Numbered from the stretch's first letter, positions 17,542 to 25,526 are shown. The stretch is 37,805 bases of DNA from JBJHAX01 sp050480705 (GCA_050480705.1 JBJHAX010000019.1:1-37805); one strand, 5' to 3'. Notes: generated by a model from the letters alone, not told the origin. Numbers and translations: made by a program.

Positions 17542-18111
17542 CTAGGGCGGGTCGGTCCAGCGGGCGCCGGCAGGCGACCAGCCCTCGACGCGCCTGATCA
17601 GATCGTGGGCGTCACGCGCGACGATCACTGCGTCTCGGTGACCACGGGCGATGAACCCGGCGCGCACCAGATGATCGAGGAGGTCCAGCAGTGGCCCCCA
17701 GAACCCGCCGACGTCCAGCAGGGCCACCGGCTTGTCGTGCAGCCCGAGCTGTCCCCAGGTCCACGCTTCGAACCATTCGTCGAGTGTGCCGGCACCGCCC
17801 GGAAGCGCGACGAACACGTCGCCCAGAGCGGCCATGCGCGCTTTGCGTTCATGCAGCGAATCGACGATCTCGAGTCGGCTGAGCCCGGGATGCGCGATCT
17901 CGCGGTCCACCAGATCGCGCGGCATCACCCCGATGATCTCACCACCCGCATCGAGCACGGCATCGGCCACGACGCCCATGAGTCCGACGCGACCGCCGCC
18001 GTGGACCACCCCGATCCGTGCTGCCACGAGCTGCCGGGCGAACGTGGCCGCCGCGTCGACGTACGTGCGGTCGAGGCCGGCCGATGCCCCTGTGAAGATC
18101 GTCACGCGCAC
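17542..18111 (-). CDS. LOG-family protein (TIGR00730-type nucleotide hydrolase)
   Basis: A 189-residue LOG-family protein. Characteristic features are the N-terminal TIFTGAS strand, GGGRVGLMG at residues 38-46, IGVMPRDL, HERKARM from residue 87 and the PGGAGTLDE box at residues 104-112, whose Glu and surrounding residues form the active site. Characterised relatives are phosphoribohydrolases that release free bases from cytokinin-type nucleotide monophosphates, or pyrimidine/purine nucleosidases; substrate is not predictable here. The reading frame stays open upstream to 18273, but GTG at 18111 gives the family's usual beginning, so the shorter form is annotated (GTG at 18105 is an alternative). 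Confidence 0.8.
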   Translation of the reverse strand: MRVTIFTGASAGLDRTYVDAAATFARQLVAARIGVVHGGGRVGLMGVVADAVLDAGGEIIGVMPRDLVDREIAHPGLSRLEIVDSLHERKARMAALGDVFVALPGGAGTLDEWFEAWTWGQLGLHDKPVALLDVGGFWGPLLDLLDHLVRAGFIARGHRDAVIVARDAHDLIRRVEGWSPAGARWTDPP

Positions 18112-18456
18112 GGCGTCCCCAGGTGTCGTCGTCGGTGGGAGGTGTCCGGCCGACGACGGGTCATCGGCCGCCGCAAGGGTGACGCGGCGTACACGCGACG
18201 GCAACTCAGCGTGTCCACGCGGATGGCGCGCGCGGTGTGCGCTCGACGAACGGACGAAGGGCGGTGGTGGCAACCTCCGACCCGGCTAGTAGGTTGCCGG
18301 GGAGCCGTCGCCGCACCTGGCCCTGTCATGCCCCGGTCCGCAGGACGGATGGACGCAAGCGTTTACCGGTCACGTGACAGGGAACGGCTGGCTTCACGCC
18401 AGCGGGTGAAAGTGCGCAGGCGGCCGACCGAGACAACCTGACGAAGGAACGCAAGC
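18112..18456. promoter_or_regulatory. Divergent promoter region with palindrome and hairpin
   Basis: This ~345-base gene-free stretch lies between the LOG gene (minus) and the peptide-binding-protein gene (plus). The perfect 10-bp palindrome GTCACGTGAC is at 18369-18378. A hairpin with GCTGGC arms and a TTCAC loop follows at 18387-18403, 53 bases before the downstream start. The palindrome could be a repressor or activator site for the transporter operon and the hairpin part of its leader. No riboswitch family is recognised. Confidence 0.35.
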
Positions 18457-20016
18457 ATGCGTGCACGCATCCCCTTCGCCGTGCTGGGGCTCACCGCCCT
18501 GGTCGTGGCGGCCTGTGGCGGTGGTGAGGCGATCGACATCGACGATCCCACCGCCGAGGCACCGACCGAGGCTCCCGAGGAGCCAGCGGAGCCCGACACG
18601 GATCCGGGAACGCTCGTTGCCGCCATCGGTGGTGACCCCGACCAGCTCGATCCGCATACGACGACGTCCTCGTTCGCGTTCACCGTGCTCGAGAACGTCT
18701 ACGACACGCTCGTGCAGCCGGGTGACGACCTGACCATGGAGCCGGCACTCGCGGAATCGTGGGACGTTTCCGACGATCTGCTCACCTGGACCTTCAACCT
18801 CCGTGACGGTGTCCGCTTCCACGATGGTTCGGAGCTGACTGCCGACGACGTCGTCGCATCGCTCGAGCGCATCGCCGAGGAAGGCGAGAATGCCTGGCGG
18901 CTGGAGATGATCGACGCCTACAACGTCGTCGACGATCTGACCGTCGAACTCGAACTCAACCGGGTCGCACCGAACCTTCTGGAACAGATCGGTGCGTTCA
19001 AGGGCCTGGCCATCGCGCCGGCGTCCGCAATCGAAGCCGGCACGCTCGGCGACGAGCCGGTGGGCACCGGACCGTTCAGCTACGTGTCGTTCACGCCGGG
19101 TGACAACGTGGTGCTCGAGCGCTTCGATGACTACTGGGGCGGCACGCCGTCGCTCGCGGGCATCGAGTTCCGGGTGATTCCCGACCAGGGCGTCAAGCTC
19201 ACCAACCTCGAAACGGGCGAGGTCGACTGGATCGATTCGGTCGCGCCGGAACAGATTCCGGCACTCGAGACGAGCGACGACGTCGTGCTCGGACAGGTCG
19301 CAGGTCTCGACTACCACTACATGGCGCTGAACAACGCGCGTGCACCGTTCGACGATGAACGGGTGCGCCAGGCCATCGCGTACGCGATCGACATCGACAC
19401 GCTCACGGAAGCGGCCCAGTTCGATGCGGCGACCCCGAACGAGACGGCGATTCCGCCGACGAGCTTCTGGTACCACGAGTACGCGCCGTACGGGCACGAT
19501 CCCGCACGGGCCGAGGAACTGCTCGACGACGCAGGGGTCTCCGACCTCACCATCGACCTGATGGTGTCGAGCGACTTCCCCGAGACCGTCACCGCGGCGC
19601 AGGTGCTCGAGAGCCAGCTCGGCGAGGTCGGCATCACCGTGGAGATTCGCACGGAGGACTTCTCCACGTGGCTCGACGACCAGGGCGAAGGCGAGTTCGA
19701 CGCGTTCGTGTTGAGCTGGATCGGCAACATCGATCCGGACGACTTCTACTACGCGCAGCACCATTCGGAAGGCGGTTTCAACTTCCATGGCTTCGCGGAC
19801 GCGGAGGTCGATCAGCTGCTCGACGACGCACGCATCGAGGTGGACGAGGACGCACGCAAGGCGCTGTACGACCAGGCCGCCGAGCGGATCGTGGACCTCG
19901 GCTCCTACATCTACTTCTACAACTCCGACATCGTCGAGGCGTGGTCACCGTCCCTGCAGGGATACGAGACCCGTCCGGACCAGGCCACCCGCTTCCACGG
20001 CGCGAGCCTGTCGTAA
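18457..20016 (+). CDS. Oligopeptide ABC transporter substrate-binding lipoprotein (SBP family 5)
   Basis: A 519-residue extracytoplasmic binding protein for a peptide/nickel-type importer. The signal sequence ends in a lipobox VVAAC20, and an acidic Pro/Glu/Thr-rich spacer (about residues 25-50) tethers it to the membrane. The mature domain starts TLVAAIGGDPDQLDPH and contains the family-5 landmarks LAESWDVSDDLLTWTFNLRDGVRFHDGSELTADDVV (split across residues ~95-130), GTGPFSY and the C-terminal hinge elements. Ligand type (di- or oligopeptide) cannot be read from the sequence. ATG at 18457 follows a GAAGGA site. It is the first gene of a five-gene importer operon and is separated from the permease by two strong hairpins. 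Confidence 0.92.
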   Translation: MRARIPFAVLGLTALVVAACGGGEAIDIDDPTAEAPTEAPEEPAEPDTDPGTLVAAIGGDPDQLDPHTTTSSFAFTVLENVYDTLVQPGDDLTMEPALAESWDVSDDLLTWTFNLRDGVRFHDGSELTADDVVASLERIAEEGENAWRLEMIDAYNVVDDLTVELELNRVAPNLLEQIGAFKGLAIAPASAIEAGTLGDEPVGTGPFSYVSFTPGDNVVLERFDDYWGGTPSLAGIEFRVIPDQGVKLTNLETGEVDWIDSVAPEQIPALETSDDVVLGQVAGLDYHYMALNNARAPFDDERVRQAIAYAIDIDTLTEAAQFDAATPNETAIPPTSFWYHEYAPYGHDPARAEELLDDAGVSDLTIDLMVSSDFPETVTAAQVLESQLGEVGITVEIRTEDFSTWLDDQGEGEFDAFVLSWIGNIDPDDFYYAQHHSEGGFNFHGFADAEVDQLLDDARIEVDEDARKALYDQAAERIVDLGSYIYFYNSDIVEAWSPSLQGYETRPDQATRFHGASLS

Positions 20017-20021
20017 GACGC

Positions 20022-20056
20022 CACCGGCCGGGTGCGAGTAGAGCGCCCGGCCGGTG
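20022..20056 (+). repeat. First intercistronic hairpin (transporter operon)
   Basis: Perfect 11-bp arms CACCGGCCGGG (20022-20032) and CCCGGCCGGTG (20046-20056) enclose a 13-base loop, six bases after the binding-protein stop. There is no U-tract. It could stabilise the 3' end of the binding-protein mRNA or partly terminate transcription. Confidence 0.6.
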
Positions 20057-20067
20057 TGCCAACGTCG

Positions 20068-20111
20068 CCGTAGGGGAGGCAGCCGACACGCCACGGCTGG
20101 CTCCCCTACGG
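20068..20111 (+). repeat. Second intercistronic hairpin (transporter operon)
   Basis: Arms CCGTAGGGGAG (20068-20078) and CTCCCCTACGG (20101-20111) pair perfectly. After a single G/G mismatch the stem continues with CAGCCG (20080-20085) against CGGCTG (20094-20099), leaving an 8-base loop. This 17-bp stem ends 25 bases before the chosen start of the permease gene and would strongly fold in mRNA. Confidence 0.6.
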
Positions 20112-20136
20112 TAGGCACGTGGCGAGGGAGGGCCGC

Positions 20137-21081
20137 GTGGCACGTTTCGTCGTGCGTCGGGTCGGTCAGGCAGCCGTCGCGCTGCTCGGCGTCTCGATCG
20201 TCGTGTTCGCCCTCATGCACCTGGTTCCGGGCGACCCCGTGCGGACCGGGCTCGGGACGCGTTTCGATCCGGAGCTCTACCAGGCGCTGGTCGCCCGCCA
20301 CGGCCTGGACCGGCCGATCCTCGTCCAGTACGTCGACTGGCTCGCACGGGCGCTCACCGGCGACCTCGGGGTGTCGTTCAGAACGGGGCGTCCTGTCACT
20401 GAAGGGCTGGCGCAGCGGCTGCCGGCAACGGCGTGGCTCGCGTTCGCTGCGGTGTTGATCGGTCTCGTCATCGCCTTGCCGGCGGGCATCATCTCGGCGG
20501 TCAGGCAGGGCAAGGTCGCCGACTACGCGGCGAACGCCTTCTCGCAGTTCGGCGTCTCGGTTCCTGACTTCTGGTACGGGATCCTGCTGATCCTCGTGTT
20601 CGCGCAAATCCTGGGATGGCTGCCGCCCAGTGGATACGTCTCACCGCTCGAGGATCCGGTCCAGGGGTTGCGGCGCCTCGTGCTGCCTGCGGTCACCGCC
20701 GGCGTGGTCACCGGCGCGATCCTGACCCGGTTCGTCCGTTCGGCCGTTCTCGAGGCGATGAGCGCCGACCACGTGCGGTTCGCGCGTGCGAAGGGCCTGC
20801 CGTGGCGCTACGTCTTGCGCCACCACGTGCTTCGCAACGCGTGGAATCCGATCATCACGATCACCGGAGTGCAGCTCGGCACCCTGCTCGGGGGCATCGT
20901 GGTCGTCGAGGTGGTCTTCGCCTGGCCGGGCATCGGACGGCTCGCGCTCGACGCCGTCGTCCGGCGCGACTACCCGATGCTGCAGGGCGCGGTGATGTTC
21001 ATCGCGCTGGCGTTCCTGGTGATCAACCTGATCGTCGACCTGATCTACGCCAAGCTCGATCCGAGGATCTCGGTGCGATGA
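20137..21081 (+). CDS. Oligopeptide ABC transporter permease, DppB/OppB type
   Basis: A 314-residue permease. The N-terminal helix motif VARFVVRRVGQAAVALLGVSIVVF, followed by the HLVPGDPVR box, is typical of DppB/OppB. Several membrane helices follow, with the EAA cytoplasmic-loop region around FARAKGLPWRYVLRHHVLRNAW, which docks on the ATPases. GTG at 20137 has a GGGAGG site five bases upstream; GTG at 20119 is an alternative six codons longer. Its stop overlaps the next permease's ATG (ATGA). Together with the second permease it forms the membrane channel of the importer. Confidence 0.92.
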   Translation: MARFVVRRVGQAAVALLGVSIVVFALMHLVPGDPVRTGLGTRFDPELYQALVARHGLDRPILVQYVDWLARALTGDLGVSFRTGRPVTEGLAQRLPATAWLAFAAVLIGLVIALPAGIISAVRQGKVADYAANAFSQFGVSVPDFWYGILLILVFAQILGWLPPSGYVSPLEDPVQGLRRLVLPAVTAGVVTGAILTRFVRSAVLEAMSADHVRFARAKGLPWRYVLRHHVLRNAWNPIITITGVQLGTLLGGIVVVEVVFAWPGIGRLALDAVVRRDYPMLQGAVMFIALAFLVINLIVDLIYAKLDPRISVR

Positions 21082-21992
21082 GCGACGACGCACTCGAGCG
21101 GCCCGATGAGGCGCACCGTCCACCCTGGCGGGACACGCTGGCGGCGTTGCTCGCCAACCGCATGGCGGCGGTCGGACTGGTCATCCTGGCGATGCTGCTG
21201 CTGACGGCCGTGTTCGCCGACGTGCTGATCCGCTATCCCGTCAACGCGCAGAGCATCCCCGACCGCTTCTCGCCCCCGTCGTCACAGTTCTGGTTCGGAA
21301 CCGACGATCTCGGCCGTGACCTGTACAGCAGGGTCGTAATGGGCGCACGGGTCTCGCTGTACGTCGCATCGATGTCGGTGGGCATGTCGCTCGCGGCGGG
21401 CACGCTGCTCGGTCTCGTCGCCGGCTACCGCGGAGGGTGGATCGACGCGGCGCTGATGCGCGTCGTCGACGTGCTGTTCGCGTTCCCTGCGGTCCTGCTC
21501 GCGATCGCACTCGTCGCCGTCTTCGGCCCGAGCCTGCGCAACACCACGCTGGCGATCGGGATCGTGTTCACCCCGATCTTCGCTCGGGTCGTGCGTGGCT
21601 CGGTGCTCAGCGTGCGCGAGGAGTTGTACGTGCGGGCCGTCCGATCGCTCGGTGCGAGTGATCTGCGCATCATCGGCCGCCACGTACTTCCCAATGTGGC
21701 AGCTCCGGTGATCGTCCAGACGTCCTTGTCGTTCGCGTTCGCGATCCTCATCGAGGCGGCGCTGTCGTACGTCGGTGCAGGGGTGCAGCGCCCCACTCCC
21801 GCGTGGGGCCTGATGCTCTCTGACGCCCAGCGGTTCATGGCACAGGGGTGGTGGCTGAGCGTCTTTCCGGGCCTCGCGATTTTCGTGAGCGTCATGGCGT
21901 TCAACCTCGTCGGTGATGGGCTGCGAGACGCGCTCGACCCGAAGCAGCGTTCGGTGATCGAGTCGCGCACGGCAGGCGGGGCGGACACGTGA
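21078..21992 (+). CDS. Oligopeptide ABC transporter permease, DppC/OppC type
   Basis: A 304-residue permease with an N-terminal cytoplasmic segment, a first helix at about residues 32-52, a periplasmic loop containing FWFGTDDLGRDLYSRVVMGARVSL (the DppC/OppC signature, residues ~70-95), and the remaining core helices. The EAA loop is at VRAVRSLGASDLRIIGRHVLPN. ATG at 21078 overlaps the previous stop, and its own stop overlaps the next ATPase start. This is the heteromeric partner of the preceding permease. No anomaly is seen. Confidence 0.92.
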   Translation: MSDDALERPDEAHRPPWRDTLAALLANRMAAVGLVILAMLLLTAVFADVLIRYPVNAQSIPDRFSPPSSQFWFGTDDLGRDLYSRVVMGARVSLYVASMSVGMSLAAGTLLGLVAGYRGGWIDAALMRVVDVLFAFPAVLLAIALVAVFGPSLRNTTLAIGIVFTPIFARVVRGSVLSVREELYVRAVRSLGASDLRIIGRHVLPNVAAPVIVQTSLSFAFAILIEAALSYVGAGVQRPTPAWGLMLSDAQRFMAQGWWLSVFPGLAIFVSVMAFNLVGDGLRDALDPKQRSVIESRTAGGADT

Positions 21993-22984
21993 TGGCCGAA
22001 CCGGTGCTCGCTGTACGCGATCTCGACGTGCGTTTCGGGACCAAGCGTGGGACAGCGCACGTCGTGCGGGGGCTGAGCTACGAGGTGGCGGCGGGCGAGA
22101 CGCTCGCGATCGTCGGGGAGTCCGGATCGGGCAAGTCCGTCTCCACCCTGGCGCTGACCAAGCTCATTCCGATTCCTCCCGGACGCGTCGGCGGCGAAGT
22201 GCTGTTCGGCGACACCGATCTGGTGGCACTGCCTGAGCAGCGCCTGCTCGCCTACCGGGGAGGCCAGATCGGCTACGTGTTCCAAGATCCGATGACGTCG
22301 CTCAACCCTGTGCACACGATCGGACGCCAGCTCACCGAAGGCATGCGCTTCCATCTGGGCCTGTCCGAGAAACAGGCGCGCGACCGCGCGGTGGAACTGC
22401 TGCGCAAAGTCGGAATTCCCGGTGCCGAACACCGGCTCGACGACTACCCGCATCAGTTCTCCGGAGGCATGCGTCAGCGGGTCGTCGTCGCGATCGGGCT
22501 GTCGTGCGACCCCAAGGTGCTGGTCGCCGACGAAGCGACGACCGCGCTCGACGTGACCACGCAGGCCCAGATCGTCGACCTCGTCCGCGAACTCCAGGAC
22601 GATCTCGGCATGGCCGTGCTGTGGATCACCCACGACCTCGGCGTCGTCGCAGGCATCGCCGACCGGGTTCTCGTGATGTACGCGGGAGAGGTCGTCGAAG
22701 AGGCGGGGGTGGACGAGTTGTTCTCCTCGCCCTCCCATCCCTACACCAAGGGCCTGCTCGCGTCCCTGCCGGTTCTCGGAGTCGACGACCGGCAGCGCCT
22801 GGCGAGCATTCCAGGACTTCCTCCGGCCCCGACGGCGCTGCCCGCGGGCTGTGCATTCCATCCCCGGTGTGCCTACCGGCTCGACGAGCGGTGTGCATCG
22901 CAGCGCCCGCCTCTGCGCGAGATCTCCGCGGGCCATCGGGTGCGGACGTTCTACGACCTCGACGACGCGGTCGCGGAGGGATGA
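21989..22984 (+). CDS. Oligopeptide ABC transporter ATPase, DppD/OppD type
   Basis: A 331-residue ABC ATPase. Walker A GESGSGKS lies near residues 42-49, the Q loop within VFQDPMTSLNPVHTIG, the signature FSGGMRQR, and Walker B LVADEATTALD (Glu rather than Pro after Asp) followed by the switch His in ITHDLGVV. A C-terminal Cys-rich oligopeptide-transporter extension (CAFHPRCAYRLDERC) is typical of this subfamily and, in relatives, can bind an iron-sulfur cluster. GTG at 21989 overlaps the permease stop; ATG at 21992 is the next codon. It powers import as a heterodimer with the next gene product. Confidence 0.93.
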   Translation: MMAEPVLAVRDLDVRFGTKRGTAHVVRGLSYEVAAGETLAIVGESGSGKSVSTLALTKLIPIPPGRVGGEVLFGDTDLVALPEQRLLAYRGGQIGYVFQDPMTSLNPVHTIGRQLTEGMRFHLGLSEKQARDRAVELLRKVGIPGAEHRLDDYPHQFSGGMRQRVVVAIGLSCDPKVLVADEATTALDVTTQAQIVDLVRELQDDLGMAVLWITHDLGVVAGIADRVLVMYAGEVVEEAGVDELFSSPSHPYTKGLLASLPVLGVDDRQRLASIPGLPPAPTALPAGCAFHPRCAYRLDERCASQRPPLREISAGHRVRTFYDLDDAVAEG

Positions 22985-22985
22985 C

Positions 22986-24002
22986 GTGAACGATCCGCTG
23001 CTTCGCGTCGACAACTTGAGTGTCCACTTTCCGCTGGCGCGCCATCGTGGCGGCGGCGTCCTGCGGGCGGTCGACGACGTTTCGTTCGAGATCGGACGGG
23101 GGGAGTCGCTGGGCCTGGTCGGCGAATCCGGCTGTGGCAAGTCCACGACGGGACTGGCGATCCTGCGCCTGGTCGAACCAACCTCGGGCGTCGTGACGTT
23201 CGACGGCAGGAACGTCGGCTCGCTGTCGCGGCGGGACCTGCGTGTCTGGCGCCGCCGGGCCGGGATGATCTTCCAGGACCCCTACGCGTCCCTCGACCCG
23301 CGGCTTTCCGTCGAGTCCACGATCGGGGAGGCGCTCGACATCCACGGGCTGCACCAGGGGCGCGACCCGCGCCGACAGCGGATCGGCGAGCTGCTCGAGC
23401 GGGTCGGCCTGCATCCCGACGTCGCAGGCCGCTACCCGCACGAGTTTTCGGGTGGGCAGCGTCAGCGGATCGGCATCGCGCGCGCACTGGCGTGCGAGCC
23501 GGATTTCATCGTGTGCGACGAACCGATCGCCGCACTCGACGTCTCGATCCAGGCGCAGGTGATGAACCTGCTTCAGGACCTGCAACAGGATCTGGGACTC
23601 ACCTATCTCTTCATCGCCCACGACCTTGCGGCCGTGCAGCACATCTCGGACCGCATCGCGGTGATGTATCTGGGTCGCATCGTCGAGATCGCCGACCGCA
23701 ACCAGCTGTACGAGGACCCGCAGCACCCTTACACGCGTGCGCTGCTCAGCGCCGTTCCGGTTCCGGATCCCGCCAGCGAACGCGACCGGCGCAGGATTCT
23801 GCTTCCCGGTGACGTGCCGAGCCCTGCCGACCCGCCGTCGGGATGCCGATTCCGCACGCGCTGCCCGGAGGTCTTCGAGGCCTGTGGGCGTATCGCGCCG
23901 GCGTTGTCCGGATCTCAGCATCGTGTCGCCTGCCTGCTCCACGGCGATGCCGGCGAAGCGGTGGAACGTTCCGCGCACGCCGACGCACAGCCCGTGAGCT
24001 GA
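22986..24002 (+). CDS. Oligopeptide ABC transporter ATPase, DppF/OppF type
   Basis: A 338-residue ATPase closing the importer operon. The N-terminal strand LRVDNLSVHFPLARHRGGGVLRAVDDVSFE is typical DppF, Walker A is GESGCGKS, the Q loop FQDPYASLDPRLSV, the signature FSGGQRQRIGIARAL and Walker B FIVCDEPIAALD (DEP-I rather than the common DEP-V). The Cys-rich C-terminal extension (CRFRTRCPEVFEACG) resembles that of its partner. GTG at 22986 starts one base after the previous stop. Genes for both permeases, both ATPases and the binding protein are intact, so the importer looks complete. Confidence 0.93.
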   Translation: MNDPLLRVDNLSVHFPLARHRGGGVLRAVDDVSFEIGRGESLGLVGESGCGKSTTGLAILRLVEPTSGVVTFDGRNVGSLSRRDLRVWRRRAGMIFQDPYASLDPRLSVESTIGEALDIHGLHQGRDPRRQRIGELLERVGLHPDVAGRYPHEFSGGQRQRIGIARALACEPDFIVCDEPIAALDVSIQAQVMNLLQDLQQDLGLTYLFIAHDLAAVQHISDRIAVMYLGRIVEIADRNQLYEDPQHPYTRALLSAVPVPDPASERDRRRILLPGDVPSPADPPSGCRFRTRCPEVFEACGRIAPALSGSQHRVACLLHGDAGEAVERSAHADAQPVS

Positions 24003-24091
24003 CGGGACGACGGCATGGCCGATCGCCTGGGAACGCCCGCGAATACCCCGGTAGGATCGTCGTTCGACGCATTCCACTGAGGAGCCGATTC

Positions 24092-24358
24092 ATGGCCAAG
24101 CGTCTTTCGAAGAAGGTTGCCAAGCTCGAGAAGAAGGCCGACGGTCTGCGCAAGAAGGCCGAGAAGCGCGGACATGACCTGCAGTCACGCGCCTCCGACC
24201 GCATCGAGCAGCTCGGTCACGGCAAGCGCAAGCGCCGCGGACGCCGCGGCATCGTCGCATTGCTCGTCGCGGCAGGCGCCGCAGTCGGCGTCGTCGCCAA
24301 GCGCAAGCGGGACCAGGAACTCGACGAATCGCTGTGGGAAGAGCCCAAGTCGCTCTGA
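24092..24358 (+). CDS. Small basic protein with coiled coil and one membrane helix
   Basis: An unrecognised 88-residue protein. The first ~55 residues are very rich in Lys, Arg and Glu with heptad-like spacing (KRLSKKVAKLEKKADGL), suggesting a basic coiled coil. A single hydrophobic helix follows (IVALLVAAGAAVGVV, about residues 55-69), then a charged tail ending EEPKSL. ATG at 24092 has GAGGAG ten bases upstream. It stands alone after the transporter operon and before a DnaA-box-containing spacer. Basic residues preceding one helix could place the coil on the cytoplasmic face, possibly contacting nucleic acid or lipid; this is speculation. Confidence 0.6.
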   Translation: MAKRLSKKVAKLEKKADGLRKKAEKRGHDLQSRASDRIEQLGHGKRKRRGRRGIVALLVAAGAAVGVVAKRKRDQELDESLWEEPKSL

Positions 24359-24409
24359 ACGCGGCCTTGTAGCGCCGTCGAACGGGAATTCCACCGTTGT
24401 GACCACATC

Positions 24410-24460
24410 TGTGGAACAACGGCCCTGTCACCGTCCACATCCCCACAGTGTTATCCACAC
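24410..24460. promoter_or_regulatory. DnaA-box-like cluster with one perfect consensus box
   Basis: The exact consensus TTATCCACA is at 24451-24459 (plus). Weaker relatives lie close by: CCGTCCACA at 24431-24439 (plus) and TGTTCCACA on the minus strand at 24410-24418. The cluster is in the 180-base spacer between the small basic protein and the acyltransferase, where both genes end. The location is about 21 kb from dnaA. Chance occurrence of one perfect 9-mer is possible; the clustering makes it more notable. Confidence 0.45.
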
Positions 24461-24538
24461 GGCGAACCGGTGGGGGACAACGAACCGGTCCGGGAATCAA
24501 CCGGGTGGGCCGGCGGCGACGTGAGGTGACGGGATCCG

Positions 24539-25300
24539 TCAGGTCGCGGCGCGACGTCGTCGTCGTCGTCGTGCAGAGTCCGAACGCTTCGCCTGCCGGC
24601 GCTCGTGGTGCTCTTTGAGGCGCTCCTCGGCTTCCTCGGGTGACGGCGCGGAGCCGCCGAGGTGGCGGGGAATCCACCAGTCGTCGCCTTCACGCGGCTG
24701 CTGGGGATAGGCGTTCTGGCACTCGGCGACGAGTTCGCCGATCCGGTTCATCAGATGGGTGGTGCGCGCGAATGCGGTGCGCCCTTCGGGCACGAACGGT
24801 TCGCCGTAGCGCACCATCACGGTCACGCGCCGGGGGGGTCGCGGTTTGCGCCACTTCGTCAGCAGCCGCTGGCTGCCCCAGATCCCGACGGGGATGATGG
24901 GAGCGTTGGCCTGTTCGGCCAGGCGCACGGCCCCGCTTTTCGCGCGGCGGATGACGAACGACGGGCTGATCGTGCCTTCCGGGTGCATGCCGACGAGCTC
25001 GCCGGCCTCGAGTGCTTCGCGTGCGGCCGCCGCAGCGGTCATCGGATCCCCGTGGACGTCCACCGGGATCTGACGCAGCCGGCGCAGCAGGAAGCCGACG
25101 ACGGGCTGATCGAAGAACTCGCTGCGAGCCAGGAAGCGAGCTTCCCGGCGNNNNNNNNNNAGATAGCTGATGTGGTTGCTTGCGAGCAGCGCCGGCCCGT
25201 CGTCGGGGATGTTCTCGTGGCCGGAGACCCGCAGGTCGACCGCCCAGAGCCGGAACGCCAGTTCGATGAGCCGGCTACCGGCCCGGTACGTCATTCCCAC
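24539..25300 (-). CDS. PlsC-like 1-acyl-glycerol-3-phosphate acyltransferase (contains assembly gap)
   Basis: A PlsC/lysophospholipid acyltransferase that would acylate lysophosphatidate or a related lipid in membrane phospholipid synthesis. The catalytic NHxxxxD block is visible as SNHISYL, but the Asp falls in the N run. The second block, GMHPEGTIS, is intact, as is the IPVGIWGSQR segment. The reading frame is continuous on both sides of the 10 N if the true gap is 10 plus a multiple of 3. The C-terminus is a basic, Arg-rich tail. GTG at 25300 has GGAGGAG eight bases upstream; ATG at 25294 is also possible. It lies 20 bases after tRNA-Ala on the same strand, so they may share a transcript. 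Confidence 0.85.
   Translation of the reverse strand: MGMTYRAGSRLIELAFRLWAVDLRVSGHENIPDDGPALLASNHISYXXXXRREARFLARSEFFDQPVVGFLLRRLRQIPVDVHGDPMTAAAAAREALEAGELVGMHPEGTISPSFVIRRAKSGAVRLAEQANAPIIPVGIWGSQRLLTKWRKPRPPRRVTVMVRYGEPFVPEGRTAFARTTHLMNRIGELVAECQNAYPQQPREGDDWWIPRHLGGSAPSPEEAEERLKEHHERRQAKRSDSARRRRRRRAAT
25151..25160. other. Assembly gap (10 N)
   Basis: Ten ambiguous bases interrupt the acyltransferase gene. The codon before the gap is CTN, so Leu is readable, and the missing codons should include the catalytic Asp of NHxxxxD. PlsC proteins usually have more residues between this motif and the following RFLAR than the run allows, so the true gap is probably longer than ten bases (inference). 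Confidence 0.98.
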
Positions 25301-25319
25301 GTGACGGACTCCTCCGGCG

Positions 25320-25396
25320 TGGTGGACCCGATCGGATTCGAACCGACGACCCCCTGCATGCAAAGCAGGTGCTCTGCCAGGCTGAGCTACGGGCCC
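25320..25396 (-). tRNA. tRNA-Ala (TGC) with encoded CCA
   Basis: On the minus strand the acceptor GGGCCCG pairs with CGGGTCC. The D arm is AGCTCAGCCTGGCAGAGC, the anticodon stem CCTGC/GCAGG surrounds loop TTTGCAT with TGC (complement of 25360-25362), and the T arm is CGGTTCGAATCCG. The discriminator A is followed by an encoded CCA at 25320-25322. In many actinobacteria tRNA-Ala follows tRNA-Ile directly; here it is 10 kb away and inverted. Confidence 0.96.
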
Positions 25397-25526
25397 GTAG
25401 GCCTTCCGGCGCCGGCAGGCGTACCGGACGCCGGAGCGGATCGTAGGCGACCGCTGGCGCGACGTCGTACACCGTGCCGTGCGGCCATGAGGCGCGGCAC
25501 ACTGTGACGTCGTTCGAGGAGTCGTC

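Noticed and set aside
17542..18273. Longer LOG protein form
   Set aside because: The extra 54 residues are low-complexity and the family begins at the TIFTGAS strand; the region is better read as promoter sequence.
18394..19788. 464-codon open frame on the minus strand
   Set aside because: Antisense to the peptide-binding protein gene, with Arg/Asp/Val-rich composition and no motif.
22626..24077. 483-codon open frame on the minus strand
   Set aside because: Antisense to the two ABC ATPase genes, which have all Walker and signature motifs.
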